Below, piece after piece: positions 41,069-49,265 of a stretch of DNA of 64,000 nt. Position 1 is the first letter of the stretch. Each line of letters begins with the position of its first letter. Both the position numbers and the translations under genes were made by a program. The DNA comes from Candidatus Sulfotelmatobacter sp. (GTDB lineage Bacteria; Acidobacteriota; Terriglobia; Terriglobales; Acidobacteriaceae). Under the pieces are notes generated by a model. It searched no databases and was not told where the DNA came from. It saw only the letters and a program-made list of their open reading frames with translations. The DNA lies in contig DASYBM010000016.1 in the NCBI GenBank assembly GCA_036500765.1, positions 124,001-188,000 of the forward strand. Direction: 5' to 3'.

Positions 41069-41734
41069 ATGGTGCAGATTCCCCGCTTGTATCCCATTCT
41101 CGATGCGGCTTGCTTTCCTAGCGCCGAAACCTTGTTTAATGCGGCAGTCGAGTTGCGTTCCGCCGGCGTGACTCTGTTGCAATATCGCAACAAATCCGGC
41201 AACGCTCGGGTGATGCTGGAGCAGGCACGGGAATTGAGGGAACACTTAGGCGGCACCCACCCTAACACCGCAAAAGACGCGGCGTTAGGATGGGGCACCC
41301 AGGATTCGGTGCGGCTGATCATGAATGACCGGGCCGACTTGTGCCTAGCCGCCGATTTCGACGGCGTGCACGTCGGGCAGGAGGATTTGTCTCCGGAGAC
41401 GGTGCGCGGGATTATCGGGACTGAGCGCTGGCTGGGAGTTTCCACCCACAATCCCGAGCAATTGCGTGAGGCCGATCTGACCTCAGCCGACTATCTGGCG
41501 ATTGGGCCCGTGTTCGCGACTTCGAGCAAAGAAAGGCCCGATCCCGTTGTGGGCCTCGAAGGCGTGCGCCGGGCGCGATCCCTAACCCGCAAGCCGCTGG
41601 TGGCGATTGGGGGGATTACGCGGGCGAACGCGGCCTCTGTGATTGAAGCTGGGGCCGATTCGGTGGCGGTGATATCTGACCTATTACAGGAGCCGCGAAA
41701 ATCAGCAGAGGAATTTTTCCGCATTCTGAGGTAG
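41069..41734 (+). CDS. thiE: Thiamine phosphate synthase with palindromic in-frame insertion
   Basis: A 221-residue TIM-barrel enzyme that joins HMP-pyrophosphate and thiazole phosphate to make thiamine phosphate. Seen: GVTLLQYRNKSG (pyrophosphate-binding Lys/Arg region), RLIMNDRADLCLAADFDGVHVGQEDL, GVSTHNPEQLREADLTSADYL, AIGPVFATSSKERPDP, and GGITRANAASVIEAGADSVA. Between LREH and SVRLIMNDRADL, where the family has a direct join, it has an extra segment GTHPNTAKDAALGWGTQD. The DNA for this segment (41252-41300) is a near-perfect inverted repeat, so a REP-like element has been inserted or retained in frame. The active-site motifs are intact, so the enzyme may still work. Confidence 0.87.
   Translation: MVQIPRLYPILDAACFPSAETLFNAAVELRSAGVTLLQYRNKSGNARVMLEQARELREHLGGTHPNTAKDAALGWGTQDSVRLIMNDRADLCLAADFDGVHVGQEDLSPETVRGIIGTERWLGVSTHNPEQLREADLTSADYLAIGPVFATSSKERPDPVVGLEGVRRARSLTRKPLVAIGGITRANAASVIEAGADSVAVISDLLQEPRKSAEEFFRILR
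41252..41300. repeat. REP-like palindrome within thiE
   Basis: Left arm 41252-41271 GGCACCCACCCTAACACCGC; right arm 41279-41300 starts GCGGCGTTAGGATGGGGCAC. The arms pair with a few mismatches around a 7-base loop. The unit is a multiple of three in frame (about 49 bases plus flanks), and adds about 16-18 residues to ThiE. Confidence 0.82.
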
Positions 41735-41750
41735 AGTTCTCAGACTTGGA

Positions 41751-41872
41751 AATTCGTCGTCGGTCGTTGGTCGTTAGCTAAAACCCAACGCTATCAGCGT
41801 TGCCGAACCGCGATCGACCGACGACCAGCGACCGACGACCGACGACCACTGGACGACGACCGACGACGAATT
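41751..41872. repeat. Inverted repeat of TCGTCGGTCG type, copy 1
   Basis: AATTCGTCGTCGGTCG (41751-41766) has its perfect inverse CGACCGACGACGAATT at 41857-41872; between them are many ACGACC words and a GGTCGTTGGTCGTTAG segment. It lies just upstream of the permease and ends 3 bases before its GGAGGAG ribosome site. A related element is at 45021-45143. Confidence 0.85.
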
Positions 41873-41956
41873 CACGGAGGAGCCCTGAGTACATCGACAA
41901 CGCAGCCGCCCAAAGGCAGCGACTGGGACATACACAGTCATCAGGATAAAGAACTG

Positions 41957-43444
41957 GTGCAGGGGCTGGGCCTGACCAGCGCCACCATGCTGGTCATGGG
42001 GTCGATGATCGGGTCGGGCATCTTCATCGTGTCGGCTGAAATTGGCCGTGAAGTCGATTCACCGGGATTGCTGATCGGGGCGTGGGCTGTCGCCGGATTC
42101 ATGACGATTGTGGCCGCGCTCAGCTATGGCGAGCTGGCGGCCATGATGCCGCGAGCCGGCGGCCAATACGTTTATCTGCGCGAGGCGCTGGGGCCGCTGT
42201 GGGGATTTCTCTACGGCTGGACTTTATTTCTGGTGATTCAGACCGGGACCATCGCCGCCGTCGGCGTGGCGTTTGGCAAATTTCTGGGCGTATTCGTTCC
42301 CTCGATTTCTTCTACCAACTGGATTTGGCATATCTGGAAAGTTCCGCCGATTCATCTGGGTCCAATGGTGCTGGGCAATATGGATGTCGGCATCAATACC
42401 CAGAATCTGATGGCAATTCTGCTCGTAATTTTTCTTTCGATCGTAAACATCTTTGGAGTGAAGACGGGTGCGGCGATTCAGAATGTTTTCACCGCCGCCA
42501 AAGTTTCGGCGCTGTTGGGGCTGGCCGTATTCGGTTTCTTGCTGGGACGCAATCCGCAAGCCGTGGCTGCGAATTTCGGCCATTTCTGGCGTAACGCAGG
42601 GCTGGGCGCGCAGCATGACATTGGCGCCGGTATTTTCGTGAGCACGCTGACGGTGCTGGCCGTTGCGCAGGTCGGTTCGCTGTTCTCGGCCGATGCCTGG
42701 AATAATGTGACGTTCACCGCCGGGGAAGTAAAGAATCCCAGCCGCAACCTGCCGCTATCGCTGGCTCTGGGCACTGGCGTTGTGATCGCACTCTACATCG
42801 CCTGCAACTTTATTTATCTGAGCGCTCTGCCGCTGGATGGAACGCCGGGGGCCGCGACGATTCTTGAGCGCGGCATTAAATACGCTGCCGAAGATCGCGT
42901 CGGCACGGCTGTTATGACCCAGATGTTCGGCGCGGCCGGCGGACTGCTGATGGCGGCGGCGATCATGATTTCCGGATTCGGCTGCGCGAACGGGCTCATT
43001 CTCTCCGGCGCGCGCGTGTATTACGCCATGGCGAAAGATGGCCTGTTCTTCCGCAACGTGGCGAAGCTGCATCCTACTTATAAGACGCCCGCGGTTTCGC
43101 TGATGGTACAGATGGTCTGGGCTTGCCTGCTCTGTGTTTCGGGCAGCTACGGGCAGCTTCTCGACTACATCATTTTCGCCGTGCTGGTCTTTTACATTCT
43201 GACGATTGTGGGGCTGTTCGTGTTGCGGCGCACGCGCCCGGACGCGTCCCGGCCTTACCGGGCATTCGGTTATCCGGTGCTGCCCATCGTTTATATTGTG
43301 ATGGCTTTATTCATCGATGTCGTACTATTGCGCTACAAACCACAATTCACCTGGCCGGGGCTGATCGTGGTGCTGTTGGGGATTCCGGTGTACTATGCGT
43401 GGTCGCGCAATGCGCGTGTGGGAGCAGCCCCGACATCATCGTGA
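41957..43444 (+). CDS. APC-family amino acid permease (first of a pair)
   Basis: At least 495 residues and 12 predicted membrane segments. Seen: the N-terminal motif MVMGSMIGSGIFIVSAEI (unwound TM1 of the APC fold), ALSYGELAAMMPRAGGQYVY, and a C-terminal half with YYAMAKDGLFFRNVAKLHP and RRTRPDASRPYRAFGYPVLP. Known: APC permeases use proton or antiport coupling to move amino acids. The GTG at 41957 is the first standard start, but it truncates the N-terminus and has only a weak ribosome site. A CTG at 41885, in frame and just after GGAGGAG (41876-41882), would add 24 residues (LSTSTTQPPKGSDWDIHSHQ...). The 43456 permease follows 11 bases later. Confidence 0.85.
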   Translation: MQGLGLTSATMLVMGSMIGSGIFIVSAEIGREVDSPGLLIGAWAVAGFMTIVAALSYGELAAMMPRAGGQYVYLREALGPLWGFLYGWTLFLVIQTGTIAAVGVAFGKFLGVFVPSISSTNWIWHIWKVPPIHLGPMVLGNMDVGINTQNLMAILLVIFLSIVNIFGVKTGAAIQNVFTAAKVSALLGLAVFGFLLGRNPQAVAANFGHFWRNAGLGAQHDIGAGIFVSTLTVLAVAQVGSLFSADAWNNVTFTAGEVKNPSRNLPLSLALGTGVVIALYIACNFIYLSALPLDGTPGAATILERGIKYAAEDRVGTAVMTQMFGAAGGLLMAAAIMISGFGCANGLILSGARVYYAMAKDGLFFRNVAKLHPTYKTPAVSLMVQMVWACLLCVSGSYGQLLDYIIFAVLVFYILTIVGLFVLRRTRPDASRPYRAFGYPVLPIVYIVMALFIDVVLLRYKPQFTWPGLIVVLLGIPVYYAWSRNARVGAAPTSS

Positions 43445-43455
43445 AGGAGTTTAGG

Positions 43456-44964
43456 ATGCCGACTGTCAGCGAAACCAAGGAGAAACGGAGCATGGCGAAT
43501 CTGTTCGCGAGAAAAGACCTGCCCACTTTGATGAAAGAGGCGGTTGAAGTCGAAGGCGAACAAAGCCTTCGACGCGCCCTGGGGCCGTTGAATCTGCTAA
43601 CACTCGGCATCGGCGCGATCATTGGGGCAGGTATTTTTGTGATTACCGGTCAGGCGGCCGCTCAGTTCGCCGGACCAGCGCTTGTGATTTCGTTTGTGCT
43701 GGCGGGGATTGCCTGCGCATTCGCGGGGCTCTGTTATGCCGAGTTTGCCTCGATGATTCCGATCGCGGGCAGCGCCTACACCTATTCCTACGCCACTCTG
43801 GGGGAACTCGTCGCCTGGATCATCGGCTGGGATCTGATCCTGGAATATGCCTTTGGGGCAGCCACAGTAGCGGTCGGTTGGAGCGGACATCTGCGGGCAT
43901 TTCTGCACGATATCGGCTGGAACCTGCCTCCATTTCCTACTTCGGATTTCATGCTCTTCGGGACGCCTGTGCATCTGAAATATGACTATGTCGGCTTCAT
44001 CGTCATCATGGTCATCACCACAATCCTGGTGATCGGGATCAAAGAGTCGGCGAACTTCACTACTGCCGTGGTAATTATGAAAGTAGCTGTGGTGTGCATG
44101 TTTATCGTTCTGGCCGCGGCATTCTTGTTCTCACATGCATGGAAGCCCAACTACTGGCATCCTTTTATTCCGGCCAATACCGGCGAGTGGGGACACTTCG
44201 GATGGTCGGGAATTTTACGCGGGGCAGGAGTCGTCTTCTTCGCATATATCGGGTTCGACGCTGTTTCTACCGCCGCACAGGAGGCTAAGAACCCGAAGAA
44301 GGATATGCCTCTGGGCATTTTGGGATCGCTGGTCATTTGTACTGTTCTCTACATTTTAGTTTCTGGCCTGCTGACTCATATCGTGCCTTACGGTCAACTC
44401 AATGTTCCGGACCCGGTTGTCGTCGGCATCCGCGTAACCGGGCAGCAATGGGCGACGTTTCTAGTTGAAATCGGCGCTCTTGGCGGCCTGGCCACCGTGA
44501 TGCTGGTGATGTTGCTCGGGCAGTCGCGCGTGTTCTACTCCATGTCGCGTGACGGTTTGCTCTGGCCCTGGGCCGGCAAGATTCACCCTAAATTTCGGAC
44601 GCCCTATCTGAGTTCCATCGTCGTGGGGGTTTTTGTTGCCATTCTGGCCACGGTGATTCCTCTTAGCGTGCTAGACGAGATGACCAGTGTGGGCACCCTG
44701 CTCGCCTTCGTGCTGGTCAGTGCCGGCGTGTGGGTGATGCGCAGGACGCATCCCGAACTCAACCGGCCCTTCCGAACTCCCATGGTGCCGCTGGTTCCGA
44801 TTCTGTCCATTCTTTTCTCGGGGGCGCTGATCGTTTTTCTTTCTCCTGCCACGCAGATCAGGTTGGTGGTCTGGTTGATAATTGGGCTCGCAATTTACTT
44901 CAGCTACGGGCGCAAACACAGCAAGGTGCAGGCACTGCAATCAGCGTCCGGCCCAAAAGCATGA
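43456..44964 (+). CDS. Cationic amino acid transporter-type APC permease (second of a pair)
   Basis: A 502-residue 12-TM permease. Seen: GPLNLLTLGIGAIIGAGIFV (TM1), GLCYAEFASMIPIAGSAYTY, FFAYIGFDAVSTAAQEAKNP, LLGQSRVFYSMSRDGLLW and RTPYLSSIVVGVFVAILATV, followed by RRTHPELNRPFRTPMVPLVP. These motifs fit the cationic amino acid transporter (CAT, YfnA-like) branch. Start ATG 43456 has AAGGAG at 43444; a second ATG at 43492 (with AAGGAG nearby) is possible. It is 11 bases after the first permease, so the two form an operon. A strong terminator follows. Substrate is unknown. Confidence 0.87.
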   Translation: MPTVSETKEKRSMANLFARKDLPTLMKEAVEVEGEQSLRRALGPLNLLTLGIGAIIGAGIFVITGQAAAQFAGPALVISFVLAGIACAFAGLCYAEFASMIPIAGSAYTYSYATLGELVAWIIGWDLILEYAFGAATVAVGWSGHLRAFLHDIGWNLPPFPTSDFMLFGTPVHLKYDYVGFIVIMVITTILVIGIKESANFTTAVVIMKVAVVCMFIVLAAAFLFSHAWKPNYWHPFIPANTGEWGHFGWSGILRGAGVVFFAYIGFDAVSTAAQEAKNPKKDMPLGILGSLVICTVLYILVSGLLTHIVPYGQLNVPDPVVVGIRVTGQQWATFLVEIGALGGLATVMLVMLLGQSRVFYSMSRDGLLWPWAGKIHPKFRTPYLSSIVVGVFVAILATVIPLSVLDEMTSVGTLLAFVLVSAGVWVMRRTHPELNRPFRTPMVPLVPILSILFSGALIVFLSPATQIRLVVWLIIGLAIYFSYGRKHSKVQALQSASGPKA

Positions 44965-44980
44965 TCGGATAATTTCCCGA

Positions 44981-45016
44981 GGCCCTCCGCCCCGCCGCGG
45001 AGGGCCATTTTGTTTT
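44981..45016 (+). terminator. Intrinsic terminator after the permease pair
   Basis: Stem GGCCCTCCGC (44981-44990) / GCGGAGGGCC (44997-45006), 6-base loop, followed by ATTTTGTTTT. It lies 16 bases after the permease stop. Confidence 0.9.
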
Positions 45017-45020
45017 AAGA

Positions 45021-45143
45021 TCGGTCGTTGGCGGGTAGTCGTTGGTCGCTAGTCGTTAGTCGTTAGTCGTCGGCAACAATCCCGAAAGGATAAGTTCCGC
45101 GAACGGCTAACGACCAACGACTAACGACCGACGACCAACGACC
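45021..45143. repeat. Inverted repeat of TCGTTGGTCG type, copy 2
   Basis: Left arm 45021-45072 with repeated GTCGTTGGTCG and TAGTCGTTAGTCG words; right arm 45105-45143 is largely its inverse (CTAACGACCAACGACTAACG then ACCGACGACCAACGACCG). The element ends 5 bases before the NAD(P)HX repair gene's ATG, so no ribosome site is visible there. Confidence 0.82.
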
Positions 45144-45148
45144 GCACC

Positions 45149-46750
45149 ATGAAAATCGTCACTGCGGCAGAAATGCGTGCCATCGACCGCGCTACCAGCG
45201 AGCGCTTCGGCGTGCCCTCGCTCACGCTGATGGAGAATGCGGGATCGGCGGTAGCGGAGCATGTGCTGGCGGGTTACGCCGCCGCAGAGAAAATTGTTGT
45301 CTTTTCCGGCAAGGGCAACAACGGCGGCGACGGATTCGTGGCGGCGCGGCGGTTGCATGAAGCGGGGAAGGCGGTGCAAGTCATTCTGCTGGCCGATCCC
45401 GCAGAGTTGCGAGGCGATGCCGCGGCGATGTTCGCCAGGCTGCCGATTCCAGTGGTCCGCGTCTACTCCAGCGATGATCTGAAGAGCGACCGCGTGCGGC
45501 TCTCTCTTCCCGCTGACTTATACCTGGACGCGATCCTCGGGACTGGGTTCAAGCCGCCGGTCAGTGGACTCTATGCCGATGCCATTGCGATTCTGAATGC
45601 GAGTCAGGGGCCAGTGGTTGCGGTCGATATTCCTTCCGGCGCCGATGCGGATGCGATGGGTCCACAGCAGCAGGGAATCATCGCGCGGGCGGATTCAGTT
45701 ATCACCTTCACCGCAGCACGTCCGGCGCATGTTTTTGGCGGGCTGACCGAGGGGCCGACCTGCGTGGCGGACATCGGATCGCCTGAAGAAGCGATCGTTT
45801 CGGGGCTGGCACTCAATGTGATTACAGCCCGTGATTTCGCGCCAATGATTGGGCCGCGTCCGGCGGATTCGAACAAAGGTCTCTATGGGCACGTGCTGGT
45901 ATTCGGCGGATCGCTTGGGAAGGCAGGGTCGGTGGCCATGGCCGGTATGTCGGCGCTGCGCGCCGGAGCTGGGTTGGCGACGGTTGCGACTGCGGAGTCG
46001 GTGCTAGCCACGGTCGCTGGATTTCATCCGGAACTGATGACCGAGCCTCTGGCGGAAACGCGCGCAGGAACGATTTCGGCAGCGGCTGCGGCGCGACTGG
46101 ATGAACTTGCTAAGGGCATGAGCGTTTTGGCAATAGGGCCGGGCATTTCGCGACACATCGAGACTTCTGAGTTGGTTCGTAGTTTGGTGAGATCGAGCCA
46201 GGTTCCCATCGTTCTGGATGCGGACGGATTGAACGCATTTGAAAACCTCGCCGATGAATTGAACGGCAAAGGACGGCTGCTAGTGATTACTCCGCATCCG
46301 GGGGAAATGGCGCGGCTGGCGGGATGCACCACCGCTAAGGTGCAGAAAGACCGTCTGGGCGTGGCGCGAAAGTTTGCCCGTGAACACGAACTAATCGTCG
46401 TGCTCAAGGGTAATCGAACGCTAGTGGTTGAGCCCAGCGGCGAGGCTTGGGTGAACACGACTGGCAATCCGGGAATGTCGACCGGCGGCACGGGCGACAT
46501 TCTTACCGGGATGGTTGCGGCCATGATCGCGCAAGCTGGAATTGGCCAAGCAAAGATCGCACAGAACCCAAAGTACGCGATGCTCGCGGTATGTGCGGCC
46601 GTGCATTTGCACGGGCTGGCGGGCGACGTGATGCGTGAGAGTGTAGGAGAGCATTCCATGGTCGCGACGGATTTATTGCATGGACTGCCCGAGGCGTTCC
46701 GGCGCGCGCAGCGAACGGCGCAAGAGAAGTTTGCGTGCTGGGAGGGCTGA
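45149..46750 (+). CDS. nnr: Bifunctional NAD(P)H-hydrate epimerase / ADP-dependent dehydratase
   Basis: A 533-residue fusion of YjeF_N (epimerase) and carbohydrate-kinase-like dehydratase. Seen: N-terminal RAIDRATSERFGVPSLTLME, GKGNNGGDGFVAARRLHEAG and DAILGTGFKPPVSGLYADA, then the C-terminal GHVLVFGGSLGKAGSVAMAG, LAIGPGI, HPGEMARLAG, and GNPGMSTGGTGDILTGMVAA with the catalytic Asp in GTGDILTG. Known: it repairs NADHX and NADPHX, hydrated by-products of dehydrogenases. Length is typical of the bifunctional Nnr. The ATG 45149 has no ribosome site because a repeat (45021-45143) abuts it; a leaderless or downstream start is possible. Second half and epimerase domain are both intact. Confidence 0.92.
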   Translation: MKIVTAAEMRAIDRATSERFGVPSLTLMENAGSAVAEHVLAGYAAAEKIVVFSGKGNNGGDGFVAARRLHEAGKAVQVILLADPAELRGDAAAMFARLPIPVVRVYSSDDLKSDRVRLSLPADLYLDAILGTGFKPPVSGLYADAIAILNASQGPVVAVDIPSGADADAMGPQQQGIIARADSVITFTAARPAHVFGGLTEGPTCVADIGSPEEAIVSGLALNVITARDFAPMIGPRPADSNKGLYGHVLVFGGSLGKAGSVAMAGMSALRAGAGLATVATAESVLATVAGFHPELMTEPLAETRAGTISAAAAARLDELAKGMSVLAIGPGISRHIETSELVRSLVRSSQVPIVLDADGLNAFENLADELNGKGRLLVITPHPGEMARLAGCTTAKVQKDRLGVARKFAREHELIVVLKGNRTLVVEPSGEAWVNTTGNPGMSTGGTGDILTGMVAAMIAQAGIGQAKIAQNPKYAMLAVCAAVHLHGLAGDVMRESVGEHSMVATDLLHGLPEAFRRAQRTAQEKFACWEG

Positions 46751-46784
46751 GTCGCCCGCGACAAAATCGGCTGCCAAAAGGCTT

Positions 46785-47948
46785 TTAAGGAGCGACCGAA
46801 AAGCGTGGCGGACCGCTGTACAACATACGCTCCGGCAGTCGCACTGCTTTTCCCGTCGCTGACGAAAGGCGGGCGGCTTCGAGGATTTCCGTAACCGTCA
46901 CATTCGTAGACAGCGACGACAGCCCGTCTTCCTTCGCTCCATCAAGAACTACAGCGCGAAAATATGAGAGCGAATTGCCATAGGGAGCGGGCACGGGTTT
47001 GGCGACGAGTTGTTCTTCCTGTCTATCCCCGCTACGCCGCACGCGGATGTCGTTGCCTTCCACCGTGATCACGTATCCGGTTTGGCCATACACTTCCATG
47101 TCTTTGCGGCCGAAGGGCCAGTTCCATGAGGCTTGCACGATGGCTTGCGCTTTCGGGTAAGTCAAAACGATCGTCGCTTCGTCATCCACGCGAGAATAAA
47201 TTTCCGGTTTGATCTGTTGCGTGACGGCAGTGACGGTTTGCGGGCGCTGGCCGTCCATGAGCCAGGTCATCAGATCGGCGCCGTAGCATCCGAAGTCGAA
47301 CAGTGCGCCGCCGCCGTTGAGTTGGGGATCGGTAAGCCAGGCGAGAAATTCGGGCTCAACGCCGATTTCTTTCGGGCCGTTGTGGCCATCGTGAATCACC
47401 ACCTTGCGGACATCGCCGAGAGCGCCTTCATGCACAAGATCGTATGCGGCGTGATTGCTGCGGTACCAGGAAGTTTCGTAGTTAACCAGCACGTGAACTT
47501 TGCCGGCGTGAGCCGCTTTCTCGATGGCCAGCGCGTCGTCGAGACTAACCGCGAGCGGTTTTTCCATGAGCACGTGAACGCCGTGCCGGGCGCAGATTTC
47601 GACCACACGGCGATGATCGTAGGTATTGGTGTAGGCGAGTACGGCCTGCGGATGGGTTTTCTGCAACATCTCTTCCAGGTCGGTGAAGAGAATGGAGTGA
47701 TCGAAGCCGTAGCGGGTCGCGGCTTGCGATAGAAGGCTGGCGTTTGGTTCGGCGACGCCGACGATTTCAATCTCCGGACTGTGCAACGACTGGCCGAGAA
47801 ATCCGTGGACGTGCCCGTGCACCAGGCCGACGATGCCGACTCGCAGCGGAGAATACGCGGGCGCCCCTTGACCGCCAGCGAGAGTGGCGGCGAATAATAT
47901 CGACAACGACGCTAGAGCGCTCACACCACTCATGATGATCCTAATCAT
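46785..47948 (-). CDS. Exported Gfo/Idh/MocA-family oxidoreductase
   Basis: A 387-residue NAD(P)-dependent oxidoreductase-like protein. Seen: an N-terminal hydrophobic segment (SGVSALASLSILFAATLAGG) that looks like a signal peptide, then the Rossmann motif RVGIVGLVHGHVHG, VLMEKPLAVS (the EKP motif with catalytic Lys), LVNYETSWYRSN and NGGGALFDFGCYGADLMTW. Known: this family oxidises or reduces sugar alcohols and related compounds, usually in the cytoplasm; a few are exported with a twin-arginine signal, which this lacks (no RR). Inferred: exported or membrane-anchored enzyme, or an unusual N-terminal addition. It is convergent with the Nnr gene. Confidence 0.78.
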   Translation of the reverse strand: MIRIIMSGVSALASLSILFAATLAGGQGAPAYSPLRVGIVGLVHGHVHGFLGQSLHSPEIEIVGVAEPNASLLSQAATRYGFDHSILFTDLEEMLQKTHPQAVLAYTNTYDHRRVVEICARHGVHVLMEKPLAVSLDDALAIEKAAHAGKVHVLVNYETSWYRSNHAAYDLVHEGALGDVRKVVIHDGHNGPKEIGVEPEFLAWLTDPQLNGGGALFDFGCYGADLMTWLMDGQRPQTVTAVTQQIKPEIYSRVDDEATIVLTYPKAQAIVQASWNWPFGRKDMEVYGQTGYVITVEGNDIRVRRSGDRQEEQLVAKPVPAPYGNSLSYFRAVVLDGAKEDGLSSLSTNVTVTEILEAARLSSATGKAVRLPERMLYSGPPRFSVAP

Positions 47949-48180
47949 GAAGATCCTTTCCAGAATACAGAGAGATAATAAACGGCGCGTTCATGTGGGC
48001 GCGGGAAATCCTGCTACAGTCGGGCCAGTCGGACATTAATCAGGTGGTTAACGCGTTGCTAACTGCTTCAAAGAACAGGTCGACGGCGCGTCCACTTGCC
48101 GCTTCCGACGCAGGAATCCGGACGAGGCCCTCCCGTAACCTATTACTTAACAGGGGCTAGTGCCATAGTGCTGTCAGCCT

Positions 48181-48567
48181 ATGACTCACTTCCCCCAACC
48201 CCATCCCTCGCGGCGCGCGGCCCGGGTCCAGCTCGGAGATTCCGTCCTGGCTGCGATCCGGTTAGAAGACGGCCGGCGCACGAAAGCCAAACTCCAATCC
48301 ATTTCTGCGACGGGCGGCTTGCTCCAGATGTCCGATTGCCTGGGACAAGGCGAATTCGTCGAAGTCGCGTTTCAGACGCAGGCCGGCCCGGTGCACGGCA
48401 TGGCCGAAGTCCTCACGCCGACGCGGAAAATGAACGACAGCGTGCTGCAACCGTTTCGTTTCGTTGCGCTCGAAGACGACGACCATCGCCGCCTGCGGAC
48501 CTCGCTCGATCATGTGGTCGACCGCAAGCTTCTCGGCATGAAGACCAGCGCCTTCTCTACGTACTGA
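48181..48567 (+). CDS. PilZ domain protein (degenerate motif)
   Basis: A 128-residue PilZ-like protein. Seen: an RxxxR-like RRAAR (residues 11-15, in PSRRAARVQLGD) and, in the position of the (D/N)xSxxG motif, SISATGGLLQM, where the first residue is Ser, not Asp or Asn. The rest is compatible with a PilZ barrel (GEFVEVAFQTQAGPVHGMAE) followed by a helical tail. Known: loss of the first acidic or amide residue often lowers c-di-GMP affinity. Inferred: a weak or altered c-di-GMP binder. Start ATG 48181 lacks a clear ribosome site. It is the second PilZ protein in the window; the first (1112) has canonical motifs. Confidence 0.7.
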   Translation: MTHFPQPHPSRRAARVQLGDSVLAAIRLEDGRRTKAKLQSISATGGLLQMSDCLGQGEFVEVAFQTQAGPVHGMAEVLTPTRKMNDSVLQPFRFVALEDDDHRRLRTSLDHVVDRKLLGMKTSAFSTY

Positions 48568-48662
48568 GACGTCCTTAGCAGACGGAAGTAAATGTGGGGA
48601 GAGCCGCCCCCGGCTGTCCGGCAAGTGCAACTCGCCCGATCCCGCTCGCCTATACTGGAGGT

Positions 48663-49109
48663 GTGCCGGGCCAGGCGAAAGTAAAAGACACACTCCGCGA
48701 AATAATCACGCACTCACCCGAAGAGACCATCGCCTTCGGCCGCACGCTAGCCGATCTGCTCGCGCCCCCGAAGATGGTGCTCCTGCGCGGCAATCTCGGC
48801 GCGGGCAAGACCACGCTGGTCAAAGGAATCGCGGCCGCGTTCGAGGCCGCCGCGGAGGAAGACGTCACCAGTCCTACATTCACGCTGGTGCACGAGTATC
48901 GCGGCCCGCAAGCCAATCTCTATCACATCGATCTCTACCGAATCGACACGCCGCGTGAACTCGAAACGCTCGGTCTGGATGATATGCTTGCGGAGAACAG
49001 CATTCTGCTCATCGAGTGGGGAGAGAAATTTCCGCGGCTGCGTTGGGATCTGGAGATTGAGTTGGAGCGGGAGGGCGAGAGCGGGAGACGGATCAGAATC
49101 GGCGGTTAG
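48663..49109 (+). CDS. tsaE: tRNA threonylcarbamoyladenosine biosynthesis ATPase TsaE
   Basis: A 148-residue P-loop ATPase. Seen: SPEETIAFGRTLADLLAPPK, Walker A RGNLGAGKTT (about 42-51), SPTFTLVHEY, YHIDLYRIDTP and LETLGLDDMLAENSILLIEW, the ordered motif set of TsaE/YjeE. Known: TsaE works with TsaD, TsaB and TsaC to make t6A37 in tRNA, and is essential in many bacteria. The start is probably GTG 48663, with GGAG at 48657; an upstream ATG at 48594 would add a segment that looks like repeat-derived DNA (CCCCCGGCTGTCCGGC). None of the partner genes is adjacent. Confidence 0.88.
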   Translation: MPGQAKVKDTLREIITHSPEETIAFGRTLADLLAPPKMVLLRGNLGAGKTTLVKGIAAAFEAAAEEDVTSPTFTLVHEYRGPQANLYHIDLYRIDTPRELETLGLDDMLAENSILLIEWGEKFPRLRWDLEIELEREGESGRRIRIGG

Positions 49110-49265
49110 CGTTGTGCTTCAGTCACTCCCATTGACGCTAGAATTGACCGCGCACAGGCGACCGGCGCGCTCCACTCGCGCATCATTGAGAACAAGATGG
49201 CGGCGGCGAAAATCGTGAAGATGAGACGCGAATTCTTCATCTGCTCTCCATCTTATCAGCTCGTC

